64,000 nt of DNA from Pseudomonas sp. Choline-02u-1 (GTDB taxonomy: Bacteria; Pseudomonadota; Gammaproteobacteria; Pseudomonadales; Pseudomonadaceae): NCBI RefSeq assembly GCF_002836515.1, contig NZ_PJBC01000010.1:1-64000 (forward strand). Reading direction: 5' to 3'. A program made the translations under genes and the position numbers. Below the pieces are notes generated by a model. It made no database searches. It was not told the origin of the DNA and saw only the letters and a list, made by a program, of their open reading frames with translations. The stretch's first letter is position 1. Each line of letters begins with the position of its first letter. Of this stretch, positions 27,958-37,706 are shown in pieces.

Positions 27958-29058
27958 ATGTACCGCCATGCGTTGTCTTTTGCCGTGCCAGTCAGTCTGG
28001 CGTTCCTGTTATCGGCGTGTGGTCAGGAAGAGGTGACGAAAGTCACCGTGCGCCCGGCCATGGTGGTGCAACCCGAGCCTTCGGCGCAGGCGATGGAAAG
28101 TTATCCGGGCGAAGTTCGCGCTCGCTATGAGCCGGATCTGGCGTTCCGCATCGGCGGCAAAGTCAGCCGGCGATTGGTCGACGAAGGCCAGCGCGTCAAG
28201 GCCGATCAGCCCTTGGCCGAACTCGATCCGCAGGATGTGCGCCTGCAACTGGAGGCCACTCGCGCTCAGGTCGCCGCCGCCGAAGCCAATCTGAACCTGG
28301 TGCGCGCCGAGCGCGATCGCTACAAAACCTTGATGGAGCGGCAGATGGTCAGCCGCTCAGCCTACGACAACGCGGAAAACCTGTACCGCTCCGGCGAAGC
28401 CCGCCTGAAACAAATCAAAGCCGAATTCAACGTCTCGACCAATCAGGCCAGTTACGCGGTGCTGCGTGCGCCACAGAATGGCGTCGTGGCCAAGCGTTCG
28501 GTCGAAGTTGGCCAGGTGGTCGCCGCCGGGCAAACCGTATTCACCCTCGCCACCGATGGCGAACGCGAAGTGCTGATCAGCTTGCCGGAGCAGAGCTTCG
28601 GCCGTTTCAAGGTCGGTCAACCAGTGACCGTGGAACTGTGGGCACAGCAGAACCAGCGCTTCGCCGGGCAGATCCGCGAGTTGTCGCCGTCCGCCGACCC
28701 GCGCTCGCGCACTTTCGCCGCGCGCATCTCGTTCACCAGCGGCAAGGTTCCGGCCGAACTGGGGCAGAGCGCCCGGGTGTTCGTGCAATCGGCCGACAGT
28801 GTCTCGCTGTCGATACCGCTTTCGGCGCTGACCGCTGAGAACGGCGCGACCTACGTCTGGGTGGTCAACGGCAACAACACATTGAAGAAAACCCCGGTGC
28901 GGGTCGGCCCGTTCGGCGAGAAAACCGTGGCAGTGCTCGAAGGCTTGAATGCCAGCGATTGGGTAGTAGCTGCTGGCGTTCACGTGCTACTCGAAGGCCA
29001 GCAGGTGCGGCCGGTGGATCGCTCCAACCGTGTAGTCAATCTGGCGAACAAGGAGTAA
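27958..29058 (+). CDS. mexJ: RND efflux periplasmic adaptor, MexJ-type
   Basis: A 366-residue membrane-fusion lipoprotein with signal ending LLSAC (Cys21), a barrel-sandwich/lipoyl half (GGKVSRRLVDEGQRVKADQPLAELD), a helical hairpin (about 95-150), the returning lipoyl half (LRAPQNGVVAKRSVEVGQVV) and a beta-barrel domain. It links the inner-membrane pump to an outer-membrane channel. It precedes the pump gene by six bases. There is no outer-membrane factor gene nearby, as in P. aeruginosa mexJK, which borrows OprM or OpmH. Confidence 0.85.
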   Translation: MYRHALSFAVPVSLAFLLSACGQEEVTKVTVRPAMVVQPEPSAQAMESYPGEVRARYEPDLAFRIGGKVSRRLVDEGQRVKADQPLAELDPQDVRLQLEATRAQVAAAEANLNLVRAERDRYKTLMERQMVSRSAYDNAENLYRSGEARLKQIKAEFNVSTNQASYAVLRAPQNGVVAKRSVEVGQVVAAGQTVFTLATDGEREVLISLPEQSFGRFKVGQPVTVELWAQQNQRFAGQIRELSPSADPRSRTFAARISFTSGKVPAELGQSARVFVQSADSVSLSIPLSALTAENGATYVWVVNGNNTLKKTPVRVGPFGEKTVAVLEGLNASDWVVAAGVHVLLEGQQVRPVDRSNRVVNLANKE

Positions 29059-29064
29059 GCCCCG

Positions 29065-32000
29065 ATGCGCTTCAACCTTTCCGAATGGGCGTTGCGTAAT
29101 CGCCAGATCGTACTGTTTTTGATGCTCTTGCTCGCCGTTGTTGGCGCGTTGTCCTACACCAAGCTCGGCCAGAGCGAAGACCCGCCGTTCACCTTCAAGG
29201 CCATGGTCATCCAGACCCGCTGGCCCGGCGCGACCGCAGAGGAAGTCTCGCGTCAGGTCACCGAACGCATCGAGAAGAAGTTGATGGAAACCGGCGAGTA
29301 CGAACGCATCATGTCGTTCTCCCGCCCCGGTGAATCCCAAGTCACCTTCATTGCCCGCGATTCGATGCACTCCAAGGACATTCCCGACCTCTGGTACCAG
29401 TTGCGCAAGAAGGTCGGCGACATCCGCCAGACCCTTCCGCCGGGAATTCAGGGGCCGTTTTTCAACGATGAGTTCGGCACCACCTTCGGCAATATTTACG
29501 CGCTGACCGGCGATGGCTTCGACTACGCCGTGCTCAAGGATTACGCCGATCGCATCCAGATCCAGCTGCAACGGGTCAAGGACGTCGGCAAGGTCGAACT
29601 GCTCGGCCTGCAGGACGAGAAAATCTGGGTCGAGCTGTCCAACGTCAAACTCGCCACCCTCGGCTTGCCGCTGGCAGCAGTGCAGCAGGCGCTGGAAGAA
29701 CAGAACGCGGTGTCCACGGCGGGGTTCTTCGAAACCGGCAGCGAGCGCTTGCAGCTACGCGTCTCGGGGAATTTTCAGACCGTCGATGAGATAAAAAACT
29801 TTCCGATCCGCGTCGCCGATCGTACGTTCCGCATCTCCGATATCGCCGATGTGCGTCGCGGTTTCAGCGACCCACCGGCGCCGCGCATGCGTTTCATGGG
29901 CGACGATGCGATCGGCCTGGCGGTGGCGATGAAGGACGGCGGCGACATTCTGGTACTGGGCAAGGCGCTCGAAGGCGAGTTCTCGCGCATTCAGAAAAAC
30001 CTCCCGGCCGGCATGCAGCTGCGCAAGGTCTCCGATCAACCGGCTGCGGTGAAAACCGGGGTCGGCGAGTTCGTTCAGGTGTTGGTCGAAGCGCTGGCGA
30101 TCGTCTTGCTGGTGAGTTTTTTCTCCCTCGGCGTGCGCACCGGCATGGTCGTCGCGCTGACCATTCCGCTGGTGCTGGCGATGACCTTCGCCTGCATGTA
30201 TTACCTCGGTATCGGCCTGCACAAGATCTCCCTCGGCGCGCTGGTGCTGGCGCTGGGGCTTCTGGTGGACGACGCGATCATTGCTGTGGAAATGATGGCG
30301 ATCAAAATGGAGCAGGGCTTCGACCGCATTCGCGCGGCGAGTTATGCCTGGACCAGCACCGCGTTCCCGATGCTCACCGGCACGTTGATCACCGCCGCCG
30401 GCTTCCTGCCGATTGCCACTGCGCAGTCCGGCACCGGTGAATACACCCGCTCGATTTTCCAGGTCGTGACCATCGCCTTGCTCGCCTCATGGGTGGCGGC
30501 GGTGATGTTCGTGCCCTATCTGGGGGAAAAACTTCTGCCCGATCTGGCGAAAATTCACGCGGCAAAACACGGGGCTGGCGATGGCCAGCCGGACCCATAT
30601 GCCACGCCGTTTTATCAGCGCGTGCGGCGTCTGGTCGAGTGGTGCGTGGCGCATCGCAAGACGGTGATCGTGCTGACCGTCGGGCTGTTCATCGCCTCAG
30701 TGATGCTGTTCCGTTTCGTCCCGCAACAGTTCTTTCCGGCTTCGAATCGGCTGGAGTTGATGGTCGATCTGAAACTGGCCGAAGGCGTGTCGTTGGCTAA
30801 CACCACCAGTGAAGTCAAACGCCTCGAAGCGCTGCTCAAGGAGCACGCCGGTATCGACAATTACGTGGCCTATGTCGGCACCGGTTCACCGCGTTTCTAC
30901 CTGCCGCTGGATCAGCAACTGCCGGCGGCGAGTTTTGCCCAGTTTGTGGTATTGGCCAAAACCATTGAAGAGCGTGAAACGCTGCGCAGCGGGTTGATTG
31001 AGACCCTCAATGAACAATTCCCCACCCTGCGTTCGCGGGTTACTCGCCTGGAAAACGGTCCGCCGGTTGGCTATCCGGTGCAGTTCCGCGTTACCGGTGA
31101 ACACATCGAAGAGGTTCGAGCGCTGGCGCGCAAAGTGGCGACCAAGGTTCGTGAGAATCCGCATGTGGTCAACGTGCACCTGGATTGGGAAGAGCCGAGC
31201 AAAGTTGTTTATCTGAACATCGATCAGGATCGCGCTCGGGCCCTTGGCGTGAGCACCGCCAATCTGGCGAAATTCCTGCAGAGTTCCCTGGTCGGTTCGA
31301 CGGTCAGCCAGTACCGCGAAGACAACGAATTGATCGAGATTCTACTGCGCGGCACCGTGCATGAACGCACTGAATTGTCGTTGTTGCCGAGTCTCGCGGT
31401 GCCGACGGATAACGGCCGCAGCGTGGCGCTGTCGCAGATTGCCACCCTGGAATACGGTTTCGAGGAAGGCATCATCTGGCACCGCAATCGCCTGCCGAAC
31501 GTGACGGTACGCGCTGACATTTATGGCAAGGAACAGCCGGCGACACTGGTCAAGCAGATCATGCCGACGCTGGACCCGATTCGCGCCGAATTGCCCGATG
31601 GTTATCTGCTGGATGTTGGCGGCACGGTGGAAGATTCCGAGCGTGGCCAGAAGTCGGTGAATGCCGGCGTGCCGATGTTCATCGTGGTGGTGCTGACATT
31701 GCTGATGGTGCAACTGCGCAGTTTCTCGCGCACGGCGATGGTGTTTCTCACGGCGCCGTTGGGCTTGATCGGGGTGACGTTGTTTCTGATGGTGTTCCGT
31801 CAGCCGTTCGGGTTCGTGGCGATGCTGGGGACGATCGCGTTGTCCGGAATGATCATGCGTAACTCGGTGATTCTGGTGGATCAGATCGAGCAGGATATCG
31901 CCTCGGGGCTTAAGCCTTGGCAGGCGATTATCGAGGCTACGGTTCGGCGCTTCAGGCCGATTGTGTTGACGGCGCTGGCGGCGGTTTTGGCGATGATTCC

Positions 32001-32133
32001 GTTGTCGCGCAGTGTGTTTTTCGGGCCGATGGCGGTGGCGATCATGGGTGGATTGATTGTGGCAACGGCGTTGACGCTGCTGTTTTTGCCGGCGTTGTAT
32101 GCGGCCTGGTTCAGGGTTCGTCGGGAGGGTTGA
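29065..32133 (+). CDS. mexK: RND multidrug efflux transporter, MexK-type
   Basis: A 1022-residue RND pump with the usual 12 membrane helices and two large periplasmic loops. Visible features include the N-terminal helix (IVLFLMLLLAVVGALSY), TM4 with charged GLLVDDAIIAVEMM (proton-relay aspartates), and the matching TM10 region SGMIMRNSVILVDQIEQD. It exports substrates by proton antiport together with MexJ. Substrates here are unknown; the P. aeruginosa counterpart handles triclosan and erythromycin. The length is normal and there is no frameshift. Confidence 0.88.
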   Translation: MRFNLSEWALRNRQIVLFLMLLLAVVGALSYTKLGQSEDPPFTFKAMVIQTRWPGATAEEVSRQVTERIEKKLMETGEYERIMSFSRPGESQVTFIARDSMHSKDIPDLWYQLRKKVGDIRQTLPPGIQGPFFNDEFGTTFGNIYALTGDGFDYAVLKDYADRIQIQLQRVKDVGKVELLGLQDEKIWVELSNVKLATLGLPLAAVQQALEEQNAVSTAGFFETGSERLQLRVSGNFQTVDEIKNFPIRVADRTFRISDIADVRRGFSDPPAPRMRFMGDDAIGLAVAMKDGGDILVLGKALEGEFSRIQKNLPAGMQLRKVSDQPAAVKTGVGEFVQVLVEALAIVLLVSFFSLGVRTGMVVALTIPLVLAMTFACMYYLGIGLHKISLGALVLALGLLVDDAIIAVEMMAIKMEQGFDRIRAASYAWTSTAFPMLTGTLITAAGFLPIATAQSGTGEYTRSIFQVVTIALLASWVAAVMFVPYLGEKLLPDLAKIHAAKHGAGDGQPDPYATPFYQRVRRLVEWCVAHRKTVIVLTVGLFIASVMLFRFVPQQFFPASNRLELMVDLKLAEGVSLANTTSEVKRLEALLKEHAGIDNYVAYVGTGSPRFYLPLDQQLPAASFAQFVVLAKTIEERETLRSGLIETLNEQFPTLRSRVTRLENGPPVGYPVQFRVTGEHIEEVRALARKVATKVRENPHVVNVHLDWEEPSKVVYLNIDQDRARALGVSTANLAKFLQSSLVGSTVSQYREDNELIEILLRGTVHERTELSLLPSLAVPTDNGRSVALSQIATLEYGFEEGIIWHRNRLPNVTVRADIYGKEQPATLVKQIMPTLDPIRAELPDGYLLDVGGTVEDSERGQKSVNAGVPMFIVVVLTLLMVQLRSFSRTAMVFLTAPLGLIGVTLFLMVFRQPFGFVAMLGTIALSGMIMRNSVILVDQIEQDIASGLKPWQAIIEATVRRFRPIVLTALAAVLAMIPLSRSVFFGPMAVAIMGGLIVATALTLLFLPALYAAWFRVRREG

Positions 32134-32194
32134 GCCTTGGCGGCCTTCGGGCCGACCAGACTCTGGTTGTTTTGGGTGAATATCCGTTGCTTCG

Positions 32195-32460
32195 GGGGTT
32201 GCTTCTGGCGGTTCCGCTCTTACAGCGGGTCACTTTGGCAAACGCCCCAAAGTAACCAAAAGGCTTTGCTCCTGCGTTCGGCCCTCGCAGGCTCGGGTTC
32301 CTTCGCTCCGGGATCGATCCGGGCGCAGCGGCTACGGTTTGCTTCGCTGCACCTACGTCCGCTGTGTCTGGCTGCGCCAGACGGTCGCTGCGCTCCCACG
32401 CCCGGATCAATCCCTGCGCTCAGCCTTCCGATGTCGCTGGTTTGGCAAGATCAAAAGCAC
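32195..32460. repeat. Large non-coding intergenic repeat, first element
   Basis: It starts with an imperfect stem GGTCACTTTGG/CCAAAGTAACC (32228-32257), continues with GC-rich short palindromes (CCGGGATCGATCCGGG around 32310) and has no credible gene. The CACTTTGG...CCAAAGTAACC core looks like a long repeat seen between genes in fluorescent Pseudomonas; I recall this rather than having checked it. Confidence 0.5.
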
Positions 32461-32534
32461 TCGAGCTTCGCTCATTGTAATGAGTGGTGAGAAGCGGCGC
32501 ATGGCTTGGGATTTGTGGTGGATTTTCCCCTCAT

Positions 32535-32712
32535 CGGCACGCCGCCCGCCCAGCCCTCTCCCCCTGGAGAGGGAGCCGATTTGCGAGCCGTTCAAAAGCT
32601 GCGTTCAACTCGGTATCGCATTTCGGTGTAAGTTTCGCATTCACCACGGTCAGTCCCCTCTCCCTACGGGCGGTCCGACGTTTCGGGAGGGCTAGGGTGA
32701 GGGGCTTTTGAT
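32535..32712. repeat. Second intergenic repeat with CCCTCTCC/GGAGAGGG hairpin
   Basis: It begins at a perfect hairpin CCCTCTCC-CCCT-GGAGAGGG (32554-32573). It ends near a second C-rich and G-rich pair (CCCCTCTCCC near 32656 and GGGTGAGGGG near 32695). Together they bound about 130-180 bp. A weak minus-strand frame (32664-32861) crosses its edge, has no ribosome site and is not called. Confidence 0.5.
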
Positions 32713-32871
32713 CTTGCTGGTGTGAATCCTGACTCGGTATTCCAAGCCGACGTTGCTCTCACCCATCGAGTGAGGGCTGGCTCTTGTTGTTCATAGAGCA
32801 TGATCTTTACGGTCATTCCCTTGCTGAGCTGTCGGGGTATGGTGTCTTCGGTCGGGTTCATTCACAAAGCG

Positions 32872-32921
32872 GATGCCCGCAAAAAAGCCCGTTGAACCGG
32901 TGAGGGTCAGCGGGCATTTTG
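32872..32921 (-). terminator. Probable terminator of the DUF4197 gene
   Basis: Read on the minus strand, ATGCCCGC pairs with GCGGGCAT across about 35 bases. An inner GCCCG/CGGGC alternative is followed by a TTTTTT run. It lies just after the stop codon at 32936. Confidence 0.6.
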
Positions 32922-32935
32922 TTGTAGCTCGGAAA

Positions 32936-33625
32936 TTACAACGTACCAAACACCTTCTTCGCCAGACTCGTCGCCGCAGCGGCCGGGTTCTGACGAATTG
33001 TTTCTTCCTGCTTGCCGATCATCTCGAACAGGCCATTCAGTGCTTGCTCTGTGACGTAATTCTCGACATTGGCGCTCTTTGCGTCCACCACGCCAAACGC
33101 AGCGGCCTGGCCCGCGAAGGTGTTGTATTTCTGTGCGACGCCGACTTTGTCGGTGGCTTGTTTGACGATCGGCAGGAATTTCGCGCGGATTTGTTCGCGG
33201 CTGGATTTGTTCAGGTATTGGGTAGCCGAATCATTGCCGCCGCTGAGGATGCCTTTGGCGTCGGCCACGCTCATTTTTTTCACAGCATCGACGAGGATGG
33301 GCTGGGCCTGAGTCACGGCGGATTCGGCGGCTTTGTTCATCGCGGTTTCCAGTTCTTCGACCTGGGCGCCCATGCCGAAGGCTTTCATCTTGCTCGCGGC
33401 TTTGCCGAGTTTGCCCGGCAGTTCGATTTTCACGTCGGGGTTGTTGCTGAAGCCACCCGGGGTGCCGAGTTGTTTGACGGCGATCTGTGCGCCTTGGGTC
33501 AGGGCGTCCTTGAGACCGCCGGTGGCGTCTTGCTGCGACAGGTCATTGAGCGACAGGGCCAGGGCGTTGGCGCAGATCAGCAGGCTGGCGCAGACGGCGG
33601 CGAAGCGAAGGGTAGGGCGGCGCAT
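32936..33625 (-). CDS. DUF4197 domain-containing exported protein
   Basis: A 229-residue protein with a Sec signal peptide (MRRPTLRFAAVCASLLICANALA). The helical DUF4197 domain follows, with ALTQGAQIAVKQLGTPGGF, NPDVKIELPGKLGKA and NYVTEQALNGLFEMIGKQE. It is periplasmic; its function is unknown. It lies 28 bp downstream of the YbaY-type lipoprotein gene, in the same direction, probably one transcript. Confidence 0.88.
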   Translation of the reverse strand: MRRPTLRFAAVCASLLICANALALSLNDLSQQDATGGLKDALTQGAQIAVKQLGTPGGFSNNPDVKIELPGKLGKAASKMKAFGMGAQVEELETAMNKAAESAVTQAQPILVDAVKKMSVADAKGILSGGNDSATQYLNKSSREQIRAKFLPIVKQATDKVGVAQKYNTFAGQAAAFGVVDAKSANVENYVTEQALNGLFEMIGKQEETIRQNPAAAATSLAKKVFGTL

Positions 33626-33652
33626 GGCGGCTTCCTTGTGGCGAAGAATAGG

Positions 33653-34051
33653 TTAACGAACGGCGTCGACGCGAATTTTCAGCGGCTGCGGGTCATTGCC
33701 GTCGAGTTGCACGGCGTGGTTTTGGGTGGTGATGAACAGCAGCTCGCCGTTGACTTCAATGCGCGCGCTGACCGAGTAACGGTGGCCGGGTTTGACTTGC
33801 GCCGGATCGTAGCTCAAATGAAACGGCAGCGGCACCTGACCTTTGACCGGGCCTTTCTGTTGGTCGAGGACGACGGCTGGGGCATCGGCGAGCGACACGT
33901 CCTGAAGGCTGACGCTTAAGGTTGCGCTCGGCGGCAAGGCGATGCGTTGCAGGTAGAAGACTTCTCCGTCGAGGCTGGCCTTGCCGGCGGGGGTGGTTGA
34001 TTGGCAGGCGCTGAGTAGCGTGGCGGCAGCGAGGGTCAGCAGTTTTTTCAT
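33653..34051 (-). CDS. YbaY-family lipoprotein
   Basis: A 132-residue lipoprotein (signal MKKLLTLAAATLLSAC, Cys16) with a YscW/YbaY-type beta-sandwich: ASLDGEVFYLQRIALPPSATLSV, PLPFHLSYDPAQVKPGHRYS and ARIEVNGELLFIT. The start at 34051 has AAGGAG eight bases upstream; an in-frame ATG at 34069 is less likely. It is probably anchored in the outer membrane; its role is unknown. Confidence 0.86.
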   Translation of the reverse strand: MKKLLTLAAATLLSACQSTTPAGKASLDGEVFYLQRIALPPSATLSVSLQDVSLADAPAVVLDQQKGPVKGQVPLPFHLSYDPAQVKPGHRYSVSARIEVNGELLFITTQNHAVQLDGNDPQPLKIRVDAVR

Positions 34052-34072
34052 CGGTGGAGCTCCTTTCAATGT

Positions 34073-34158
34073 GTGAGCGGGCTTGCTCGCGAAGACGGTT
34101 TTTCATTCAACATATAAGTTGTTTGATCAGCCGCTTTCGCGAGCAAGCCCGCTCCCAC
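34073..34158. repeat. REP doublet, family A
   Basis: Inverted copies of the GAGCGGGCTTGCTCGCGA unit lie between the YbaY-type gene and plsB, about 40 bp apart. Confidence 0.85.
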
Positions 34159-34170
34159 AGGGTATTTGTG

Positions 34171-36672
34171 TCAGGTCTCAGGTTGAGGTGTGACCTGGTC
34201 CGCCGCATCTTCACTGCGATGCAGCGCGACCTGACGGATCGACAAGCGAATCTCCGCCGGAAGCACGCGTTTCGCCGCGCCTTCGGCGAGTTCACCGAGC
34301 AGTTCGTGGTAGCTGAGCTTGCCGGCTTCGTCGCGGCGCAGCACATCGAGGTCGAGCAGGGTCTGGATGAAATGGCGGAACAGGCTCTTGTCGAAGAACT
34401 CTGGGGCATTCAGGCCGTGGAGGATCGACAGGCGCTGGGCCATGACCGTGCACAGGTCTTCCAACTCTTCGGCGCTGATACTGTTCTGGCCGCTGTTGAG
34501 CAGCAGGGACACGGTCATGTAGAAACGCTGCAAGGTCTGCGCGATGCTTTTCGACAGCAGCGTCAGCAGCACGAAATGTCGCGAACTCGGCGCCGGGCGC
34601 AGGTACAGGTCCTTCTCGAAACGCAGCAGGCCCTGCTCGACGAACGCTTCCAGCCATTGATCAACCACGCCGTCCAGCTCATCCAGCGTCCAGCGAATGA
34701 ACAACTCCGATTGCAGGTACGGATACAACGCGCGGGTGTAGCGCAGAATCTGCTCGCGACTCATGCGCGAGGTGCTCTGGAAGAAACTCGCCAGCAAGGA
34801 TGGCAGGGCGAAAATGTGCAGGACGTTGTTGCGGTAGTAAGTCATCAGGACTGCGTTCTGCTCGTCCAGATACAGAATCTTGCCCAGTGCATCGTTCTGC
34901 TCGGCGAGCAGATCCATGTCCTTCACGTGCTCGATCAGCGCACGGCCATCGCCCTCCGGCAAGGTGGTGTGCGGTGAATACGGGACCTTGCGCAGCAGCG
35001 CCAGATACAGATCCAGCACCCGCGCCATGGCGCGATCGTCCAGCGCCAGACGCGTGGTCGAGAGCAATGCCAGCGCCACCAGATTGACCGGATTGATCGC
35101 CGCCGCTTCGTTGAGGTGCCGGGCGACTTTCTCGCCGAGGCGGTTGGTGGTTTCGTTGAGCCACGCCGGTTTGAACTGCGGGCCGAGTTCCTGCTGGCGC
35201 CAGTCCGGTTGCTCGGCGTCGAGGAATTCTGCCAGTTTGATCGGCTCGCCGAAGTTCACCGCGACCTGGCCGAAGCGCTGCTTGAGTGCGCCGATCACTT
35301 TGAAAATATCGAAGATCGATTCTTTTTTCTTGCTCGCCCCGCGCAGTTCGCCCAAGTAGGTGCGGCCTTCGAGCACGCGCTCGTAACCGATGTATACCGG
35401 CACGAAGACGATCGGCATCCGCGACGAACGCAGGAAACTGCGCAGGGTGATCGCGAGCATGCCGGTTTTCGGTTGCAACATGCGCCCGGTGCGCGAGCGC
35501 CCGCCCTCGACGAAATACTCGACCGGGAAACCTTTGGTGAATAGCGTGTGCAGGTATTCGTTGAACACCGAGGTATACAGCGGGTTGCCCTTGAAGGTGC
35601 GGCGCATGAAAAACGCGCCGCCGCGCCGCAGCAGGCTGCCGATCACTGGCATGTTCAGGTTGATCCCGGCGGCGATGTGCGGCGGGGTCAGACCGTTGCG
35701 GAACAGCAGATACGAGAGCAGCAGGTAATCGATGTGGCTGCGGTGGCACGGCACGTAGATGACTTCGTGACCCTGCGCGACGTTCTGCACGCCCTCGATG
35801 TGATTGACCTTGATGCCGTCGTAGATCTTGTTCCAGAACCAGCTCAGCACCACTTCCAGAAAACGGATCGCGGTGTAGGTGTAGTCCGAAGCGATCTCGT
35901 TGCCGTAGCGCAGGGCCTGGGCCTTGGCTTTTTCCGGCGAGATTTTTTCGCGCTCGGCTTCGTCGAGGATCGCTTGCCTGACCAGCGGCTGGTTGAGCAG
36001 GCCTTTGACCAAGTTGCGCCGGTGGGAAATGTCCGGGCCGATCACTGCGGCTTTCAGATTGCGGAAGTGCACACGCAGGATGCGCTGAGCCATGCGCACG
36101 GTGCGCTCGTGGCCCTTGTTGTGATCGATCAGCTCGCGCAGGTGGATCGGCGCGGAAAATTGCACGCGGGTCTTGCGGCCAAGGACGATGATGCTCAGCA
36201 AGCGCCGCAGACGGCCGGTGACCGCCCAGCTGTCGGCGAACAACAGTTTCCACGGGCTGTTTTCGCTGTCCGGCGACTGGCCCCAGAACACGCTGACCGG
36301 AATGATCTGCGCATCTTCGGCGGCATTTTGCGACAGCGCGCTGACCAGTCGGGTCAGGGTCGGCGGTGCACCGCGTTTGTCCTGGCGACCGAGCCAGTCC
36401 GGATCCGGCGTCAGGTAAAAAAACGCCGCCGGTTCGATCAGCGCACCCACCGACACTGCAAGCACCGGACGGGGCAGGCCGGCCTTGGTGCACTCGGTGT
36501 CGACTACCGCCAGATCGGTCAGCGAAGGATTTTGCAGGACGTAGAACACCGGACGACTGCGGTCGAGGTTGAGGGTGAACGACGACTGATTGATGGTCTC
36601 GGAGCGAACCCAGAGATACAACAGGCGGCGCAGGGTGCCAAACACAAGACGGCGGAACGGGGAACGGGTCAT
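34171..36672 (-). CDS. plsB: Glycerol-3-phosphate acyltransferase PlsB
   Basis: An 833-residue membrane-associated enzyme that acylates position 1 of glycerol-3-phosphate, the first step of phospholipid synthesis. It has the HX4D catalytic motif in [16 protein letters not shown] and the substrate-binding [13 protein letters not shown], both in the central region. ATG 36672 ([12 protein letters not shown]) gives the normal Pseudomonas length; the upstream extension to 36957 is not homologous-looking and overlaps the cold-shock promoter. A REP doublet follows the gene. Confidence 0.96.
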   Translation of the reverse strand: MTRSPFRRLVFGTLRRLLYLWVRSETINQSSFTLNLDRSRPVFYVLQNPSLTDLAVVDTECTKAGLPRPVLAVSVGALIEPAAFFYLTPDPDWLGRQDKRGAPPTLTRLVSALSQNAAEDAQIIPVSVFWGQSPDSENSPWKLLFADSWAVTGRLRRLLSIIVLGRKTRVQFSAPIHLRELIDHNKGHERTVRMAQRILRVHFRNLKAAVIGPDISHRRNLVKGLLNQPLVRQAILDEAEREKISPEKAKAQALRYGNEIASDYTYTAIRFLEVVLSWFWNKIYDGIKVNHIEGVQNVAQGHEVIYVPCHRSHIDYLLLSYLLFRNGLTPPHIAAGINLNMPVIGSLLRRGGAFFMRRTFKGNPLYTSVFNEYLHTLFTKGFPVEYFVEGGRSRTGRMLQPKTGMLAITLRSFLRSSRMPIVFVPVYIGYERVLEGRTYLGELRGASKKKESIFDIFKVIGALKQRFGQVAVNFGEPIKLAEFLDAEQPDWRQQELGPQFKPAWLNETTNRLGEKVARHLNEAAAINPVNLVALALLSTTRLALDDRAMARVLDLYLALLRKVPYSPHTTLPEGDGRALIEHVKDMDLLAEQNDALGKILYLDEQNAVLMTYYRNNVLHIFALPSLLASFFQSTSRMSREQILRYTRALYPYLQSELFIRWTLDELDGVVDQWLEAFVEQGLLRFEKDLYLRPAPSSRHFVLLTLLSKSIAQTLQRFYMTVSLLLNSGQNSISAEELEDLCTVMAQRLSILHGLNAPEFFDKSLFRHFIQTLLDLDVLRRDEAGKLSYHELLGELAEGAAKRVLPAEIRLSIRQVALHRSEDAADQVTPQPET

Positions 36673-36774
36673 ACGGCTTCTGCGTGAGTGGATAAAACCG
36701 AGCGGTTGCTCAAGTGGGCGACAGTTTGCCGTATTGGGTGAAAATCGGCAAAAAAGCACCGAAGTAATCTCCTG

Positions 36775-36802
36775 TTGAGACTTTTTCCACCTGTCATATA
36801 CT
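36775..36802 (+). promoter_or_regulatory. Sigma-70 promoter of the cold-shock gene
   Basis: TTGAGA (36775-36780), 16 bases, TATACT (36797-36802). The predicted leader of about 100 bases is long, as is usual for cold-shock mRNAs, whose 5' structure controls translation. Confidence 0.75.
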
Positions 36803-36910
36803 CGGCGCTCTGTTGCCGGTGCCCTTCGATGGACGTCGGACGCAGGCTGACGTTCCTCGAAGGCTTTCCTGCGAAAAGCCCGTTCAATAATAAAAAAGGA
36901 GTATGAACAG

Positions 36911-37120
36911 ATGGCAACACGCGAAACCGGCAACGTGAAATGGTTCAACGACGCCAAAGGCTACGGCTTTATCCAGCGCGAAGACGGGGTGGACGTGTTT
37001 GTGCACTACCGCGCGATTCGCGGGGAGGGGCATCGTTCGCTGACTGAAGGTCAGCAGGTCGAGTACGCCGTGATCAGCGGTGAGAAGGGCTTGCAGGCTG
37101 AGGACGTTGTAGGCCTGTAA
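36911..37120 (+). CDS. Cold-shock domain protein
   Basis: A 69-residue single cold-shock domain (OB fold). RNP1 is KGYGFI and RNP2 is VFVHY, after the canonical [14 protein letters not shown] start. It binds single-stranded RNA or DNA and can melt structures at low temperature. AAGGAG lies ten bases before the ATG. It is divergent from plsB. Which of the several Pseudomonas csp paralogs it is cannot be told. Confidence 0.93.
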   Translation: MATRETGNVKWFNDAKGYGFIQREDGVDVFVHYRAIRGEGHRSLTEGQQVEYAVISGEKGLQAEDVVGL

Positions 37121-37142
37121 CACGACGCTACGGAACACCCTT

Positions 37143-37230
37143 GTGGGAGCGGGCTTGCTCGCGAATGCGGTATTTCAGTCGCCATGTATGTTGACTGACA
37201 CACCGCATTCGCGAGCAAGCCCGCTCCCAC
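37143..37230. repeat. REP doublet, family A
   Basis: Two inverted GGGAGCGGGCTTGCTCGCGA units separated by about 45 bp, between the cold-shock gene and the minus-strand 125-residue gene. Confidence 0.87.
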
Positions 37231-37253
37231 ATTTGCATCTGCATTGCCTGTTG

Positions 37254-37631
37254 TTAAGTGGTTTTCCAGGTGATCTCTTCTTCCCCGTCAGCGCTGATAC
37301 GAATCCAGCGATCGGCGGTTTCTTCACCTTCTTCTTCAACCCAGGTTCCCGGTGCGCAACGCACTTCGACGTTCAGCGCGGCAAAGGCTGCGCGGGCGCA
37401 GGCGATGTCGTCGTCCCATGGGGTCTGGTCGCTTTCCAGGTACAGGCTGTTCCACTTGCCCACCGCTTTCGGTAGCCAGGTCACCGGCACGTTGCCGGCC
37501 TTGCACTTGTACGTCTGGCCTTTCTGCACCCAGTCGCTGCACGGGCCTAACGCGGCGCCGAGCCAGGCGGCGATGGCTTTGTGGTCGACGTCGGCGTCTT
37601 TCAGGTAAATCTCGATGTCCGGTTGGCGCAT
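37254..37631 (-). CDS. Conserved hypothetical protein
   Basis: A 125-residue acidic, tryptophan-rich cytoplasmic protein beginning MRQPDIEIYLKDADVDHKAIAAWL. GAGG lies six bases before the ATG at 37631; the frame is open further upstream without support. Cysteines lie in GPCSDW, KCKAG, ACARA and RCAPG. It lies 75 bp downstream of rlmA on the same strand. I do not recognise a family. Confidence 0.75.
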   Translation of the reverse strand: MRQPDIEIYLKDADVDHKAIAAWLGAALGPCSDWVQKGQTYKCKAGNVPVTWLPKAVGKWNSLYLESDQTPWDDDIACARAAFAALNVEVRCAPGTWVEEEGEETADRWIRISADGEEEITWKTT

Positions 37632-37706
37632 GGATGTCCTCACTGCGGGTCTGAAAAATCCATTCGCGGATTTAGCCGGCCCCGGGCCTGTGCCCGAGAC
37701 CAAAAA

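Noticed and set aside
32664..32861. 65-codon minus-strand frame in the mexK-DUF4197 gap
   Set aside because: No Shine-Dalgarno, crosses the edge of a non-coding repeat, no family seen. A real small protein is not excluded.
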